Source of the DNA: Candidatus Bathyarchaeota archaeon
GTDB lineage: Archaea; Thermoproteota; Bathyarchaeia; Bathyarchaeales; Bathyarchaeaceae
Direction of reading: 5' to 3'
Assembly (NCBI GenBank): GCA_003662715.1
Contig: QMYO01000015.1
Span: 1-13,188 of the forward strand
Length of the DNA: 13,188 nucleotides
How positions within the stretch are numbered: the stretch's first letter is position 1; every line of letters starts with the position of its first letter. The notes beneath the pieces are model-generated. The model made no database searches and was not told the origin of the DNA. It was given only the letters and a program-made list of their open reading frames with translations. The position numbers and the translations under genes are program-made. Below, piece by piece: positions 1-7,282 of this stretch.

Positions 1-1
1 A

Positions 2-244
2 AAAATACTGAAAATAATAAATGAAGCATTTGGTGACGGCGTTGAAATTCGCTTTACTGATGAAATCCCAATTAGAGGGTGCATCATTGACTCTGAAATT
101 GGAGGAAAAGCTTTGTTTCTAGTTGAAGACCCAGGAGTTGCATTCTTTCTACGCGAGGCAGCGATTACGTCTCATCAAAGTGTTGTTAAAGGGCTTGCTT
201 TAATGTACAGTTTGCTGTGGGAACACAAGGCAAAAAGGCTTTAG
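2..244 (+). CDS. C-terminal fragment of a probable transcriptional regulator (TrmB-like sensor tail)
   Basis: An open frame runs from the window edge to a TAG at 242-244 and gives 80 residues, so the N-terminal part lies outside. The visible segment has alternating beta-type stretches (GVEIRFTDEIPIRGCIIDS, then KALFLVEDP) followed by an amphipathic helix ending in SLLWEHKAKRL. This pattern (a 'P-I-R-G-hydrophobic-D' strand, a 'VEDPG' turn and a final LxxLWE helix) resembles the effector-binding tail of archaeal TrmB/PLD-like helix-turn-helix regulators. No DNA-binding domain is visible, so the assignment is from memory of family style. That the frame is coding is fairly secure from its composition; the function is not. 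Confidence 0.5.
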   Translation, partial: KILKIINEAFGDGVEIRFTDEIPIRGCIIDSEIGGKALFLVEDPGVAFFLREAAITSHQSVVKGLALMYSLLWEHKAKRL

Positions 245-283
245 CGGTTTGTCAGAGGATTGTGGTTGAGGAATAGAAGATTA

Positions 284-305
284 TTTACTACTTAATAATA
301 GTAAA
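284..305. promoter_or_regulatory. Inverted repeat just upstream of the cysH TATA box
   Basis: TTTACTA (284-290) and TAGTAAA (299-305) form a perfect 7-bp inverted repeat with an 8-bp spacer. It touches the proposed TATA element and lies 40 bp after the upstream stop codon. It could be an operator for the sulfur operon or an AT-rich hairpin ending the upstream transcript. In AT-rich DNA a chance match is quite possible. Confidence 0.3.
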
Positions 306-313
306 ATTTAAAT
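304..313 (+). promoter_or_regulatory. Probable TATA box of the cysH-sat operon
   Basis: AATTTAAAT followed by a C-run lies about 75 bp before the preferred cysH start. Transcription would begin near 335-340. A second TATA-like stretch, TTTTAATA at about 326-333, would start transcripts near 355, almost directly at the alternative ATG (358). Archaeal TATA boxes usually lie 25-30 bp before the start of transcription; no start site has been measured here. Confidence 0.4.
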
Positions 314-384
314 CCCCCCATCACGTTTTAATAGCAGACATTACCCATGAAAACAGAATGCAAAAGCTCACGGAGAACACAAAA

Positions 385-1107
385 ATGAAACTAAGTAAGA
401 AAGAAGTAGACGAGCTTGCGGAAAAATTTGAAAACAAAGAGCCTCAGGAAGTACTTAAGTGGGCTTTAGATACATTTCATCCAAAAATATCCCTCGCCTC
501 AAGTTTTAGCGCAGAAGACAACGTCCTAGTTGATATGCTTTCAAAGATAAATCCAAAGTTCAGAGTGTTTACGCTTGACACGGGTAGGCTTAACCAAGAA
601 ACATACGATGTAATTGACAAAATAAGAACAAAATACAATATCCAGATAGAAGTCTACTACCCAAACACAGAAAGAGTTGAAAAAATGGTTTTTCAACATG
701 GCATGAACCTGTTTTACGACAGCGTTGATTACCGTAGACTCTGTTGCAGAATAAGAAAAGTGGAGCCTTTAATGAGAGCGCTTAGCGGCTTAGACGCTTG
801 GATTACAGGACTAAGAAGAGCTCAAAGCGTTACAAGGACAGATATCAAGAAAATCGAAATTGATGAAGCCCATGGAAACATAGTGAAGGTAAACCCGATA
901 GCTGACTGGTCTAAAGAGCAGGTGTGGGATTACATCAAGAAAAACGATGTGCCCTACAACGTTTTGTACGATAAAGGATACGCCAGCATCGGCTGTGAAC
1001 CTTGCACTAGAGCCATTAAAGCTGGAGAAGACATCAGAGCTGGACGATGGTGGTGGGAATCACCGGAAACAAAAGAATGCGGGCTACACGTTCATAAAAA
1101 GAAGTGA
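385..1107 (+). CDS. cysH: Assimilatory APS/PAPS reductase, Fe-S (APS reductase) type
   Basis: This 240-residue protein reduces activated sulfate to sulfite in the cytoplasm, using a thioredoxin-like donor. The PAPS-reductase/ATP-pyrophosphatase fold is recognisable from SLASSFSAEDNVL near the N-terminus (the PP-loop-like nucleotide site) and the FTLDTGRL strand. Adjacent cysteines 120-121 (LCCRIRK) and Cys204/Cys207 (GCEPC) give the CC...CxxC signature of [4Fe-4S]-binding APS reductases, which usually prefer APS over PAPS. The catalytic cysteine is Cys232 in KECGLH near the C-terminus, as in the family. An ATG at 358 would add nine residues but has no ribosome binding site, whereas GGAG at 372-375 sits 9 nt before the ATG at 385. 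The stop lies 7 nt before the sat start, so the two genes form an operon. The start remains somewhat uncertain. Confidence 0.9.
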   Translation: MKLSKKEVDELAEKFENKEPQEVLKWALDTFHPKISLASSFSAEDNVLVDMLSKINPKFRVFTLDTGRLNQETYDVIDKIRTKYNIQIEVYYPNTERVEKMVFQHGMNLFYDSVDYRRLCCRIRKVEPLMRALSGLDAWITGLRRAQSVTRTDIKKIEIDEAHGNIVKVNPIADWSKEQVWDYIKKNDVPYNVLYDKGYASIGCEPCTRAIKAGEDIRAGRWWWESPETKECGLHVHKKK

Positions 1108-1114
1108 ACCCCCT

Positions 1115-2224
1115 TTGCTCCCTCATGGCAACAAACTGGTTAACAGAGTATTCACCAACAAACCTTTTACGACAAATGAGCTGCCAACAATTAAAGTAGA
1201 TAGGACAACAATTCTGGATGCAGAAAAAATTGCGATTGGAGCCTTCAGCCCTTTAGAAGGCTTCATGTGTAGAGAAGATTACTTAAGCGTGATTTATCAG
1301 GAAAGGCTAGCAAACGATGTTGCTTGGACGATACCGATTATACTTGCTCCGTCAGGAAAAGAGAATTTGAAGATTGTAAGAGAATTAAGAGAAGGAGATG
1401 ACATAGCTCTAGAATACAACGGCGAATCTTACGCTATTATGTATTTGGAAGAAAAATTTAGATATAACAAGAAAGAGCTGGCGATTCAAGTTTATAGTAC
1501 AACGGATAGCGACCATCCGAATGTTAATGACATCTATAACCTAGGGGAAGTGATGCTTGGAGGCAAAATTGACCTTATTAAAAGAGTTTCACAGGAATCT
1601 ACGCCTTTGGAAACGCGGGAAACATTCAAGAAACGCTATTGGAAAACCATTGCTGGCTACCAAACGAGAAATCCTCCCCATATGGTTCATGAGTATCTTC
1701 AAAGGAACGTCATGGAAAAAGTGGATGGCTTGTTAATTCATCCAGTTATAGGAAAGTTGAAATCAGATGACTTCCCGCCTGAGGCAATCATTGAGTCTTA
1801 TAGATTTCTCATAGACAATTACTATCCTAAAAACCGTGTTTATTTGGATACCCTTTCAATAGGCATGAGATATGCAGGACCAAAAGCAGCTATTTTCCTC
1901 GCAATCATAAGAAAAAACTATGGATGCACGCATTTTGTAATTGGTAGAGATATGGCGGGAATTAAAGGTTTATATGAACCTTATAGGGCACATGAAATGT
2001 TCGATGAAATGGACTTGGGAATAGAACCAATCAAATTTAAAGAAGCCTTCTACTGCAAACGTTGCGACCTGATAGTCACAACTCGAACTTGTGGGCATGA
2101 CAATGATAATCATGTGAGCATGAGTATGACAAAACTTAGAGAAATCATTAGGAAGGGCGTTATGCCGTCGGAAAAAATGATGCGACCGGAAATTGCTAGG
2201 ATTTTGATGAAATATAACAGATAA
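1115..2224 (+). CDS. sat: ATP sulfurylase (sulfate adenylyltransferase)
   Basis: It activates sulfate with ATP to give APS and pyrophosphate, the substrate step for the reductase just upstream. The 369-residue length and order of motifs fit the homo-oligomeric bacterial/archaeal type without a fused APS kinase: IAIGAFSPLEGFM near residue 40, QTRNPPH at 183-189 (nucleotide and sulfate site), MRYAGPKAAI at 251-260, GRDMAG at 277-282, and a zinc-type cluster Cys314, Cys317, Cys326, His328 near the C-terminus. The GRDMAG motif has Met where GRDHAG is common. The frame is open much further upstream, inside cysH, but the homology begins at LPHGNKLVNRVF. I therefore place the start at the TTG at 1115, 7 nt after the cysH stop, with AAGTGA as a weak ribosome binding site. 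No APS kinase gene is in view. Confidence 0.92.
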   Translation: MLPHGNKLVNRVFTNKPFTTNELPTIKVDRTTILDAEKIAIGAFSPLEGFMCREDYLSVIYQERLANDVAWTIPIILAPSGKENLKIVRELREGDDIALEYNGESYAIMYLEEKFRYNKKELAIQVYSTTDSDHPNVNDIYNLGEVMLGGKIDLIKRVSQESTPLETRETFKKRYWKTIAGYQTRNPPHMVHEYLQRNVMEKVDGLLIHPVIGKLKSDDFPPEAIIESYRFLIDNYYPKNRVYLDTLSIGMRYAGPKAAIFLAIIRKNYGCTHFVIGRDMAGIKGLYEPYRAHEMFDEMDLGIEPIKFKEAFYCKRCDLIVTTRTCGHDNDNHVSMSMTKLREIIRKGVMPSEKMMRPEIARILMKYNR

Positions 2225-2245
2225 AAGATGAATTAATTATTGAAG

Positions 2246-2263
2246 CTTTTGTTTTCCCTTTTT
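2246..2263 (+). terminator. T-rich tract after sat, likely transcription terminator
   Basis: About 22 bases after the sat stop the sense strand carries three T runs (CTTTTG, GTTTTCC, CCTTTTTG) with no strong hairpin. U-rich tracts in the RNA are the usual archaeal termination signal, and they are what aCPSF1 (also encoded in this window) acts on. Confidence 0.45.
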
Positions 2264-2330
2264 GCTGATAATCAACGGTATTCTGTCTTTGCCAAGATGT
2301 GGTTGAAGTCTGATTTGATGAAGGGTTTGT

Positions 2331-2516
2331 TTAATTACCTTTTACCTTGCTGATTTTGCATTTAACTAAATTTCCTTCTTTGATGATGAGTGCGTCTCTT
2401 AACTCTTTTGGTATGGTTACTCTTCCTTCTCTTCTTACGTATGCTGTAAACTCAGCTTCTTCCTCTTTCGACAAGTTCCCACCCAAAAATGATGTTTTTC
2501 TATGTTTTCTGTCCAC
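2331..2516 (-). CDS. Small AbrB/MazE-type DNA-binding protein (SpoVT-AbrB fold)
   Basis: A 61-residue protein with the swapped-hairpin signature at about residues 21-56: EFTAYVRREGRVTIPKELRDAL, then a second hairpin GNLVKCKI. Such proteins bind DNA as dimers and act either as transition-type regulators or as antitoxins. No toxin-like gene (PIN, MazF) adjoins it, so an orphan regulator is more likely here. The start is GTG at 2514-2516, with an in-frame stop four codons further upstream. TTG codons inside (residues 11 and 15) are alternatives, because the domain begins only near residue 20. A TATA-like element about 30 bp upstream suggests a nearly leaderless transcript. It is divergent from the FKBP gene. 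Confidence 0.75.
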   Translation of the reverse strand: MDRKHRKTSFLGGNLSKEEEAEFTAYVRREGRVTIPKELRDALIIKEGNLVKCKISKVKGN

Positions 2517-2542
2517 ATGTAATTTTCATCCATGTAACAACG

Positions 2543-2552
2543 TTTAATAATT
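2543..2552 (-). promoter_or_regulatory. TATA-like element of the AbrB-family gene
   Basis: Read on the minus strand this is AATTATTAAA, centred about 31 bp before the GTG start. Transcription would begin within a few bases of that codon. It is inferred from spacing only. Confidence 0.35.
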
Positions 2553-2634
2553 AGGGAGTTTTCTGAATCAAACTCTGAACGTGAATTAGTCTAGAAAACG
2601 CAAATAAAAATGCCCATCTACTTATCAAAGCAGA

Positions 2635-2644
2635 ACATTTATTT
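2635..2644 (+). promoter_or_regulatory. TATA-like element of the FKBP gene
   Basis: ACATTTATTT lies about 50-55 bp before the ATG at 2694, placing the transcript start near 2665 with a short leader that contains the GAGATGAT ribosome binding site. Confidence 0.35.
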
Positions 2645-2693
2645 GTGATTAAACGCAGAACTCATCAAACTTTAGTGGCACGAGATGATTAGA

Positions 2694-3410
2694 ATGCCTA
2701 TTGAAAAAGGAGACTTCATACTCATAGACTATGTAGCTAAGGTCAAAGAGACAGGCGAGGTCGTTGACACCACTATTGAAGAAGTGGCGAAAAAGGAGAA
2801 ACTATACAAAGAAGGTGAAATCTATGAGCCGAAGCTTGTAGTTGTTGGAGAAGGATGGGTGCTAAAGGCACTGGATGAAAGCTTTCCCACATTTAAGTTG
2901 AAAAAACCAGCTTCCATCGAGATACCGCCGGAAAAGGCTTTTGGACCTCGAGACCCAGAAAAGGTGAAACTAGTTCCTTTACGACGACTTACTGCCCGCG
3001 GAATCACCCCTAAGATGGGCATGCGCATAGAACTTGATGGAAAACTTGCCACGGTGAGAACCATGGGGTCTGGAAGGGTTCAGTTGGACTTTAACCCTCC
3101 GCTAGCAGGCAAAACTTTAACTTATGAGGTTACTGTTAAGAAAAAGCTTGAAACAAAGCTGGAGAAGATTACCGCCCTCCTTCATCGAAGGATGCCCGCA
3201 GTTGATGTTGATAAGTTCAATTTGAAACTTAGCAAGAAGAGCGTGGTGATAGATGTGCCTGAAGAAGCTTTCTATGTGGAAGGACTGCAACTCGCGAAGA
3301 GAGGCATTGCCACTGACATACAGAGGTTCTTTCCAGAAATCACAACCGTAAAGTTTGTTGAAGTGTTTGGAAAGAAAAAACCAGCAAAGAATGAACAACA
3401 AAAAGGATAA
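2694..3410 (+). CDS. FKBP-type peptidyl-prolyl isomerase, SlyD-like, with C-terminal extension
   Basis: A cytoplasmic prolyl isomerase and chaperone. It opens with PIEKGDFILIDYVAKVKETGEVVDTT, the first FKBP strands, and continues with the conserved GEGWVLKALDESF segment of the FKBP core. The insert-in-flap region follows (about residues 80-140), introduced by IPPEKAFGPRDPEKV, as in SlyD, and the fold closes with AGKTLTYEVTV near residue 145. The remaining 85 or so residues are an extension common in archaeal long FKBPs; this one has a lysine-rich tail (GKKKPAKNEQQKG). There is no His-rich nickel-binding tail like that of bacterial SlyD. An ATG at 2685 would add three residues, but GAGATGAT (2682-2689) fits as a ribosome binding site for the ATG at 2694. 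The gene converges on egsA with 15 bp between the stops. Confidence 0.88.
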   Translation: MPIEKGDFILIDYVAKVKETGEVVDTTIEEVAKKEKLYKEGEIYEPKLVVVGEGWVLKALDESFPTFKLKKPASIEIPPEKAFGPRDPEKVKLVPLRRLTARGITPKMGMRIELDGKLATVRTMGSGRVQLDFNPPLAGKTLTYEVTVKKKLETKLEKITALLHRRMPAVDVDKFNLKLSKKSVVIDVPEEAFYVEGLQLAKRGIATDIQRFFPEITTVKFVEVFGKKKPAKNEQQKG

Positions 3411-3425
3411 ACGGGAACTCTAACT

Positions 3426-4490
3426 TTACTCTATCACTCCAGTAGCCCTTGCGAGTTTTTCAGCCGCCTCATAACTCAACTTTTTTTCATCTAAAATAGT
3501 ATACCGTTCAGGTCGAATTGTACACGCCAGCGTTAACGCCTTTATAACATGTTCAGGCTCCACTCCCAACTCCTCTGCCGTAGTTGGGGCACCCACTCTT
3601 TCCAGCGTCTCTTTGATATACTTCCAATCCAATCCATGAAGATACGCCATCATTATAGTTCCAACGCCACATTGTTCACCATGCATAGCGGGCTTTGGCG
3701 ATATAACATCAAGAGCATGGCTAAACAAATGTTCCGAGCCGCTACATGGTCGGCTGCTTCCAGCAATGCTCATAGCCACACCGCAACTTATTAATGCCTC
3801 CAAGAGAACTCGCACACCCTCTTCGATGTCGGGCTGGATTATGTCTGCGTGTTCAGCGACCAGTTTTGCACCCATCAATGATAAACTTGCTGCGTATTCG
3901 CCGTAATATTCGTTTTTTGTGTTGTGAGCTAATTTCCAGTCGCGAACCGCTGTGAATTTAGCTAAAGCATCTCCGCATCCGCTTGCTGCGAATCGATGAG
4001 ACGCTTGGATGATAACGTTGGTGTCAGCAATGATAGCCATGGGAGACTGTGCCACTCTAGAATAGGGTTTATTCAGTCCTCTAAGGGAGACAACAGAACT
4101 TGCAATTCCGTCATGAGATGCCGTGGTCGGTATGCTTATGAACGGGACTTCTTGACGTGCAGAACCAAGCTTTGCAACATCAATCTTGGTGCCGCCGCCT
4201 ATTCCAAGCACTACTTGGGGTTTTAATTCCCTTATTTTTTCTTCAACAGTCTTAACATCCTTTACGGTAAGAGAGGAAACAATTAACTGGTCAACATTAA
4301 TTCCGGTGTCATCGAGAATGTCGGTGACCTTTTGACCTGCAATGCGCTGGGTGTATGGACCTGTTACCACGAGTGCGGATTTGGAAAAGCCGAGTTTTTT
4401 ACAAATTTTTCCAATGAGGTCTAGGGTTTCGTTTCCTACAACTATTTCTCTTGGAAGTTGCATGCGGTGTAACTTCAATAGATATCCCAT
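3426..4490 (-). CDS. egsA: sn-glycerol-1-phosphate dehydrogenase
   Basis: It reduces dihydroxyacetone phosphate to sn-glycerol-1-phosphate with NAD(P)H, setting the stereochemistry of archaeal membrane lipids. The 354-residue protein has the iron-alcohol/glycerol dehydrogenase layout: the nucleotide-binding GIGGGTKIDVAK at 96-107, the ISIPTTASHDG segment at 118-128, and metal ligands that by family comparison are Asp174 (GDALAK), His254 (SGSEH) and His270 (MHGEQ). Length and motifs are normal for the family. The start is ATG at 4488-4490; a second ATG nine codons on (MQLPREIVVG) is possible and lies closer to the usual family N-terminus. No ribosome binding site is seen, consistent with a short leader from the TATA box at 4527-4536. 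The gene is divergent from psmB. Confidence 0.95.
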   Translation of the reverse strand: MGYLLKLHRMQLPREIVVGNETLDLIGKICKKLGFSKSALVVTGPYTQRIAGQKVTDILDDTGINVDQLIVSSLTVKDVKTVEEKIRELKPQVVLGIGGGTKIDVAKLGSARQEVPFISIPTTASHDGIASSVVSLRGLNKPYSRVAQSPMAIIADTNVIIQASHRFAASGCGDALAKFTAVRDWKLAHNTKNEYYGEYAASLSLMGAKLVAEHADIIQPDIEEGVRVLLEALISCGVAMSIAGSSRPCSGSEHLFSHALDVISPKPAMHGEQCGVGTIMMAYLHGLDWKYIKETLERVGAPTTAEELGVEPEHVIKALTLACTIRPERYTILDEKKLSYEAAEKLARATGVIE

Positions 4491-4526
4491 TTTAAGTGGT
4501 TTAACCGATATTAATGGACTATAAAC

Positions 4527-4536
4527 ACTTTTAAAT
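4527..4536 (-). promoter_or_regulatory. TATA box of egsA
   Basis: On the minus strand the element reads ATTTAAAAGT, a near-consensus archaeal TATA box centred about 41 bp before the egsA ATG. Transcription should begin near 4504-4507, leaving a leader of roughly 15 nt without a Shine-Dalgarno sequence. Confidence 0.55.
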
Positions 4537-4658
4537 GCGTCGGTTGCGGCGGCATAACTTAAAATTTACGTTCAAGCTTATGCTATCGGGCATTTTTTTC
4601 TAAAATAAAAATAATATGCAAAACACTTATTACCAACATCACCATTTCTACATGACGC

Positions 4659-4706
4659 TAACTTCTCCCAAGAAGTTATTGTGACATATTCAATTATTTG
4701 GGAGAA
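4659..4706 (+). promoter_or_regulatory. psmB leader with two alternative hairpins, one burying the ribosome binding site
   Basis: Hairpin A pairs TAACTTCT (4659-4666) with AGAAGTTA (4671-4678), eight perfect pairs around a CCCA loop. Hairpin B pairs TTCTCCCAA (4663-4671) with TTGGGAGAA (4698-4706), nine perfect pairs plus a G-U. The right arm of B contains GGGAG (4700-4704), the psmB Shine-Dalgarno. The two share bases 4663-4671 and cannot form together. It could be an RNA switch, or at DNA level hairpin A is a 20-bp dyad that could be an operator. It matters as RNA only if transcription starts before about 4660; AT-rich TATA candidates at 4604-4617 and 4622-4630 would allow that. Confidence 0.5.
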
Positions 4707-4714
4707 AACGGAAG

Positions 4715-5347
4715 ATGCGCGAAACATTTGACCATTCAACTTTGAAAGGAACAACAACAATTGGCGTAGTTTGCAAAGACGGAGTCATCCTAGCCTCCGA
4801 CACCCGCGTAACGATGGGAACCTTTGTAGCTCACAAGAAAGGAAAAAAAGTGTACAAAATTGACGACCACTTAGCCATGACAATTTCAGGCAGCGTAGCC
4901 GACGCACAACGAACAGTGGACATACTCAAAGCAAACGCACAACTATTCAAACTAAACACTAAGCGCCCGATGCCTGTGAATTCTGCAGCTCGACTCATTG
5001 CGAACCTCTTCTTCTCAGCTCGACTCGCACCAATGATAGCTCAGATTCTCGTTGGAGGCATTGACGACACAGGACCTCACGTGTTTTCCCTAGACCCATT
5101 CGGAAGCCTCACAGAAGAAAAATGCGTCGCCACAGGTTCGGGTTCTCCAATAGCCTACGGCGTGTTGGAAGACAAATACCGCGAGGACACATCAATTAAT
5201 GACCTTCTATCAGTAGTTGTGCAAGCTGTTAACTCTGCCATGAAACGGGATGTTGCAAGTGGAGACAGCTTTGATATAGTAATTATAGACAAGAAAGGAT
5301 ATCGCGAATTAGATGTCAATGAAAAAAGAGGTATCTTAGGAAACTAG
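4715..5347 (+). CDS. psmB: 20S proteasome beta subunit (threonine protease)
   Basis: The catalytic subunit of the archaeal 20S proteasome, cytoplasmic and working inside the beta rings. The 210-residue precursor has a 12-residue propeptide ending in Lys-Gly; cleavage exposes Thr13 (KG|TTTIGV) as the N-terminal nucleophile. Mature-numbering residues expected of an active subunit are present: Asp17 (ASDTR), Lys33 (KGKKVY), and the GSGSPIAYG and GDSFDIV stretches that carry the conserved Ser and Asp-Ser. It is therefore predicted to be active. The ribosome binding site GGGAG (4700-4704) lies 10 nt before the ATG and is covered by a leader hairpin. It is followed after 18 nt by aCPSF1 in the same direction; this pairing is also found in other archaea such as Thermococcus (from memory). 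The alpha subunit is not in the window. Confidence 0.96.
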   Translation: MRETFDHSTLKGTTTIGVVCKDGVILASDTRVTMGTFVAHKKGKKVYKIDDHLAMTISGSVADAQRTVDILKANAQLFKLNTKRPMPVNSAARLIANLFFSARLAPMIAQILVGGIDDTGPHVFSLDPFGSLTEEKCVATGSGSPIAYGVLEDKYREDTSINDLLSVVVQAVNSAMKRDVASGDSFDIVIIDKKGYRELDVNEKRGILGN

Positions 5348-5365
5348 TGAGGAGCAGAAGAAAAC

Positions 5366-7282
5366 GTGGCGCCTTTCGACAAAACAAAGGTTGAGATTAG
5401 TCAAACAATCTTTGAGCACGTTCCCAAAGAAGCGGAAATCACCCGCATCGAATTTGAAGGCCCAGCCCTAGCGGTTTACACAAAAAAGCCAGAGCTTCTT
5501 ATTGAACAAAGCTACATAGTCGCAGACATCGTCAACCTGATCAGAAAAAGAATTGTTATACGCTCTGACCCCTCCGTAAGATCATCAGAGAAAGATTCTG
5601 AAAGAATTATACATGAAATTGTTCCGCAAGAAGCAGAGATTACCAACATAAGTTTCGACCCTAGCCTCGGCGAAGTCATCATAGAAACCAAAAAGCCCGG
5701 TTTAGTTATCGGAAAAAACGGAACATGTTTACAAGAGATCATAAAGCAGACACGTTGGAGACCTCGCATTCTGAGGAGTCCTCCAATACCGTCCAAAATT
5801 ATGGCACACATAAGACATTATCTCCACGCCGAAAGCAAGGAACGCGATAGGATACTTCGCGCTGTGGGTGAAAGAATCTTCAGACCCATGGTTTACGGAG
5901 TTGGAGATGTTCGAATCACCTTGTTAGGCGGCGCCCAAGAAGTTGGGAGATCTGCTATTCTCGTACAAACAAGGGAAAGCCAAGTGTTGCTTGACTGCGG
6001 CATTAACCCGGGTTCTACAAGTTCAATTGAAGCTTTTCCTCGGCTTGATGCACCTCAATTTGACATAGATTCATTAGATGCCGTGGTCATAAGTCATTCA
6101 CATCTAGATCATTGCGGTTTTCTTCCCTTCTTGTTCAAATATGGCTATGATGGACCTGTTTATTGTTCAGCGCCCACCGCTAGCCTCATGACTTTACTCC
6201 AACTGGACTATCTTGACGTTATGAGTAAGCAAGGAGTGATGCCGCCTTACGATCAAAAAGATGTACGCGAGGCTGTGTTGCATACAATTCCATTGCGTTA
6301 TGGCATTGTGACTGATATAGCACCAGATATTCGCCTAACCCTGCACAATGCAGGGCACATTCTCGGATCATCCATGACCCACTTACATATTGGAGAAGGA
6401 TTGCATAACATCGTGTACACGGGTGATTATAAGTATGCGAAAACGATGCTTCTTGAGCCGGCTACCACGGAGTTTCCAAGAGTGGAAACCATAATAACTG
6501 AAAGCACCTACGGGGCTCCGAGAGACATGATGCCGTCTAGGATGGAGGCGGAAGAAAGGCTTACGTCTGTAATAAATGAAACTTTAGATCGAGGAGGCAA
6601 AGTTTTAATTCCCGTCCCAGCGGTTGGCAGAGCTCAAGAAATAATGTTGGTTATTGATGGATATATGCGGCAGGGGCTGTTGAAGGAGGCTCCGGTGTTC
6701 ATTGAAGGCATGATTTCTGAGGCAACTGCTATCCATACAGCTTATCCAGAATATTTGTCAAGGCATGTGCGAAATCGCATTCTACATGAAGGAATTAATC
6801 CGTTCCAATCGGATTTTTTCACCATAGTGGAGCATCCGAGTGCAAGGGAAGAAATCGTTGAAGGCGAACCGAGCATTATTATGGCGACTTCTGGCATGCT
6901 GGAAGGCGGACCAGCAGTTGATTACTTCAAATATTTGGCGCCAGACAAAAACAATCTGATAGTCTTCGTTAGCTATCAAATTGAAGGAACCATGGGACGT
7001 AGAGTGCAGAGGGGCTTAACAGAAACACCTATGATAAATAGTAATGGAAAAATTGAGATTGTTAGAGTCAACTTAAGAGTTGAATCTATTGAAGGCTTTT
7101 CTGGGCATTCAGATAGAAGACAAATCATCAGTTACATTCGTCGGGTCACACCAAAACTGGAGAGATTGATTGTGTGTCACGGTGAAAAACTGAAGTGCCT
7201 AAACATAGCAAATATCTTTCAGAGAAAGTATAAAGTTAGAACAAATGTGCCCGATGTCCTAGAAACAATCAGGCTGCGGTAG
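5366..7282 (+). CDS. aCPSF1/FttA, KH-domain beta-CASP ribonuclease, transcription termination factor
   Basis: Archaeal homologue of CPSF73 that cleaves nascent RNA at U-rich sites and ends transcription. The 638 residues have the full layout: an N-terminal KH-like region (1-75), a second KH domain with VIGKNG at 114-119, the metallo-beta-lactamase core with the SHSHLDH zinc motif at 243-249, His331 (NAGH) and Asp354 (YTGDY), then the beta-CASP insert with Glu379 (TESTYG). Motifs B and C follow at His581 (GFSGHSD) and His605 (VCHGE). All metal ligands are present, so an active nuclease is expected. The start is GTG with GAGGAG (5349-5354) 11 nt upstream. It is co-transcribed with psmB, and its 3' end overlaps the convergent sepF gene by 14 bp. 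Confidence 0.96.
   Translation: MAPFDKTKVEISQTIFEHVPKEAEITRIEFEGPALAVYTKKPELLIEQSYIVADIVNLIRKRIVIRSDPSVRSSEKDSERIIHEIVPQEAEITNISFDPSLGEVIIETKKPGLVIGKNGTCLQEIIKQTRWRPRILRSPPIPSKIMAHIRHYLHAESKERDRILRAVGERIFRPMVYGVGDVRITLLGGAQEVGRSAILVQTRESQVLLDCGINPGSTSSIEAFPRLDAPQFDIDSLDAVVISHSHLDHCGFLPFLFKYGYDGPVYCSAPTASLMTLLQLDYLDVMSKQGVMPPYDQKDVREAVLHTIPLRYGIVTDIAPDIRLTLHNAGHILGSSMTHLHIGEGLHNIVYTGDYKYAKTMLLEPATTEFPRVETIITESTYGAPRDMMPSRMEAEERLTSVINETLDRGGKVLIPVPAVGRAQEIMLVIDGYMRQGLLKEAPVFIEGMISEATAIHTAYPEYLSRHVRNRILHEGINPFQSDFFTIVEHPSAREEIVEGEPSIIMATSGMLEGGPAVDYFKYLAPDKNNLIVFVSYQIEGTMGRRVQRGLTETPMINSNGKIEIVRVNLRVESIEGFSGHSDRRQIISYIRRVTPKLERLIVCHGEKLKCLNIANIFQRKYKVRTNVPDVLETIRLR

Noticed and set aside
4..19. 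16-base stretch AATACTGAAAATAATA, identical to 12674-12689 near the fumarase promoter
   Set aside because: The first copy is inside a coding frame and the sequence is very AT-rich, so a shared regulatory meaning is unlikely without more copies.
947..1114. Upstream extension of the sat frame into cysH, adding 56 residues
   Set aside because: The added part is cysH read in another frame and shows no sulfurylase similarity; homology begins at about 1118.
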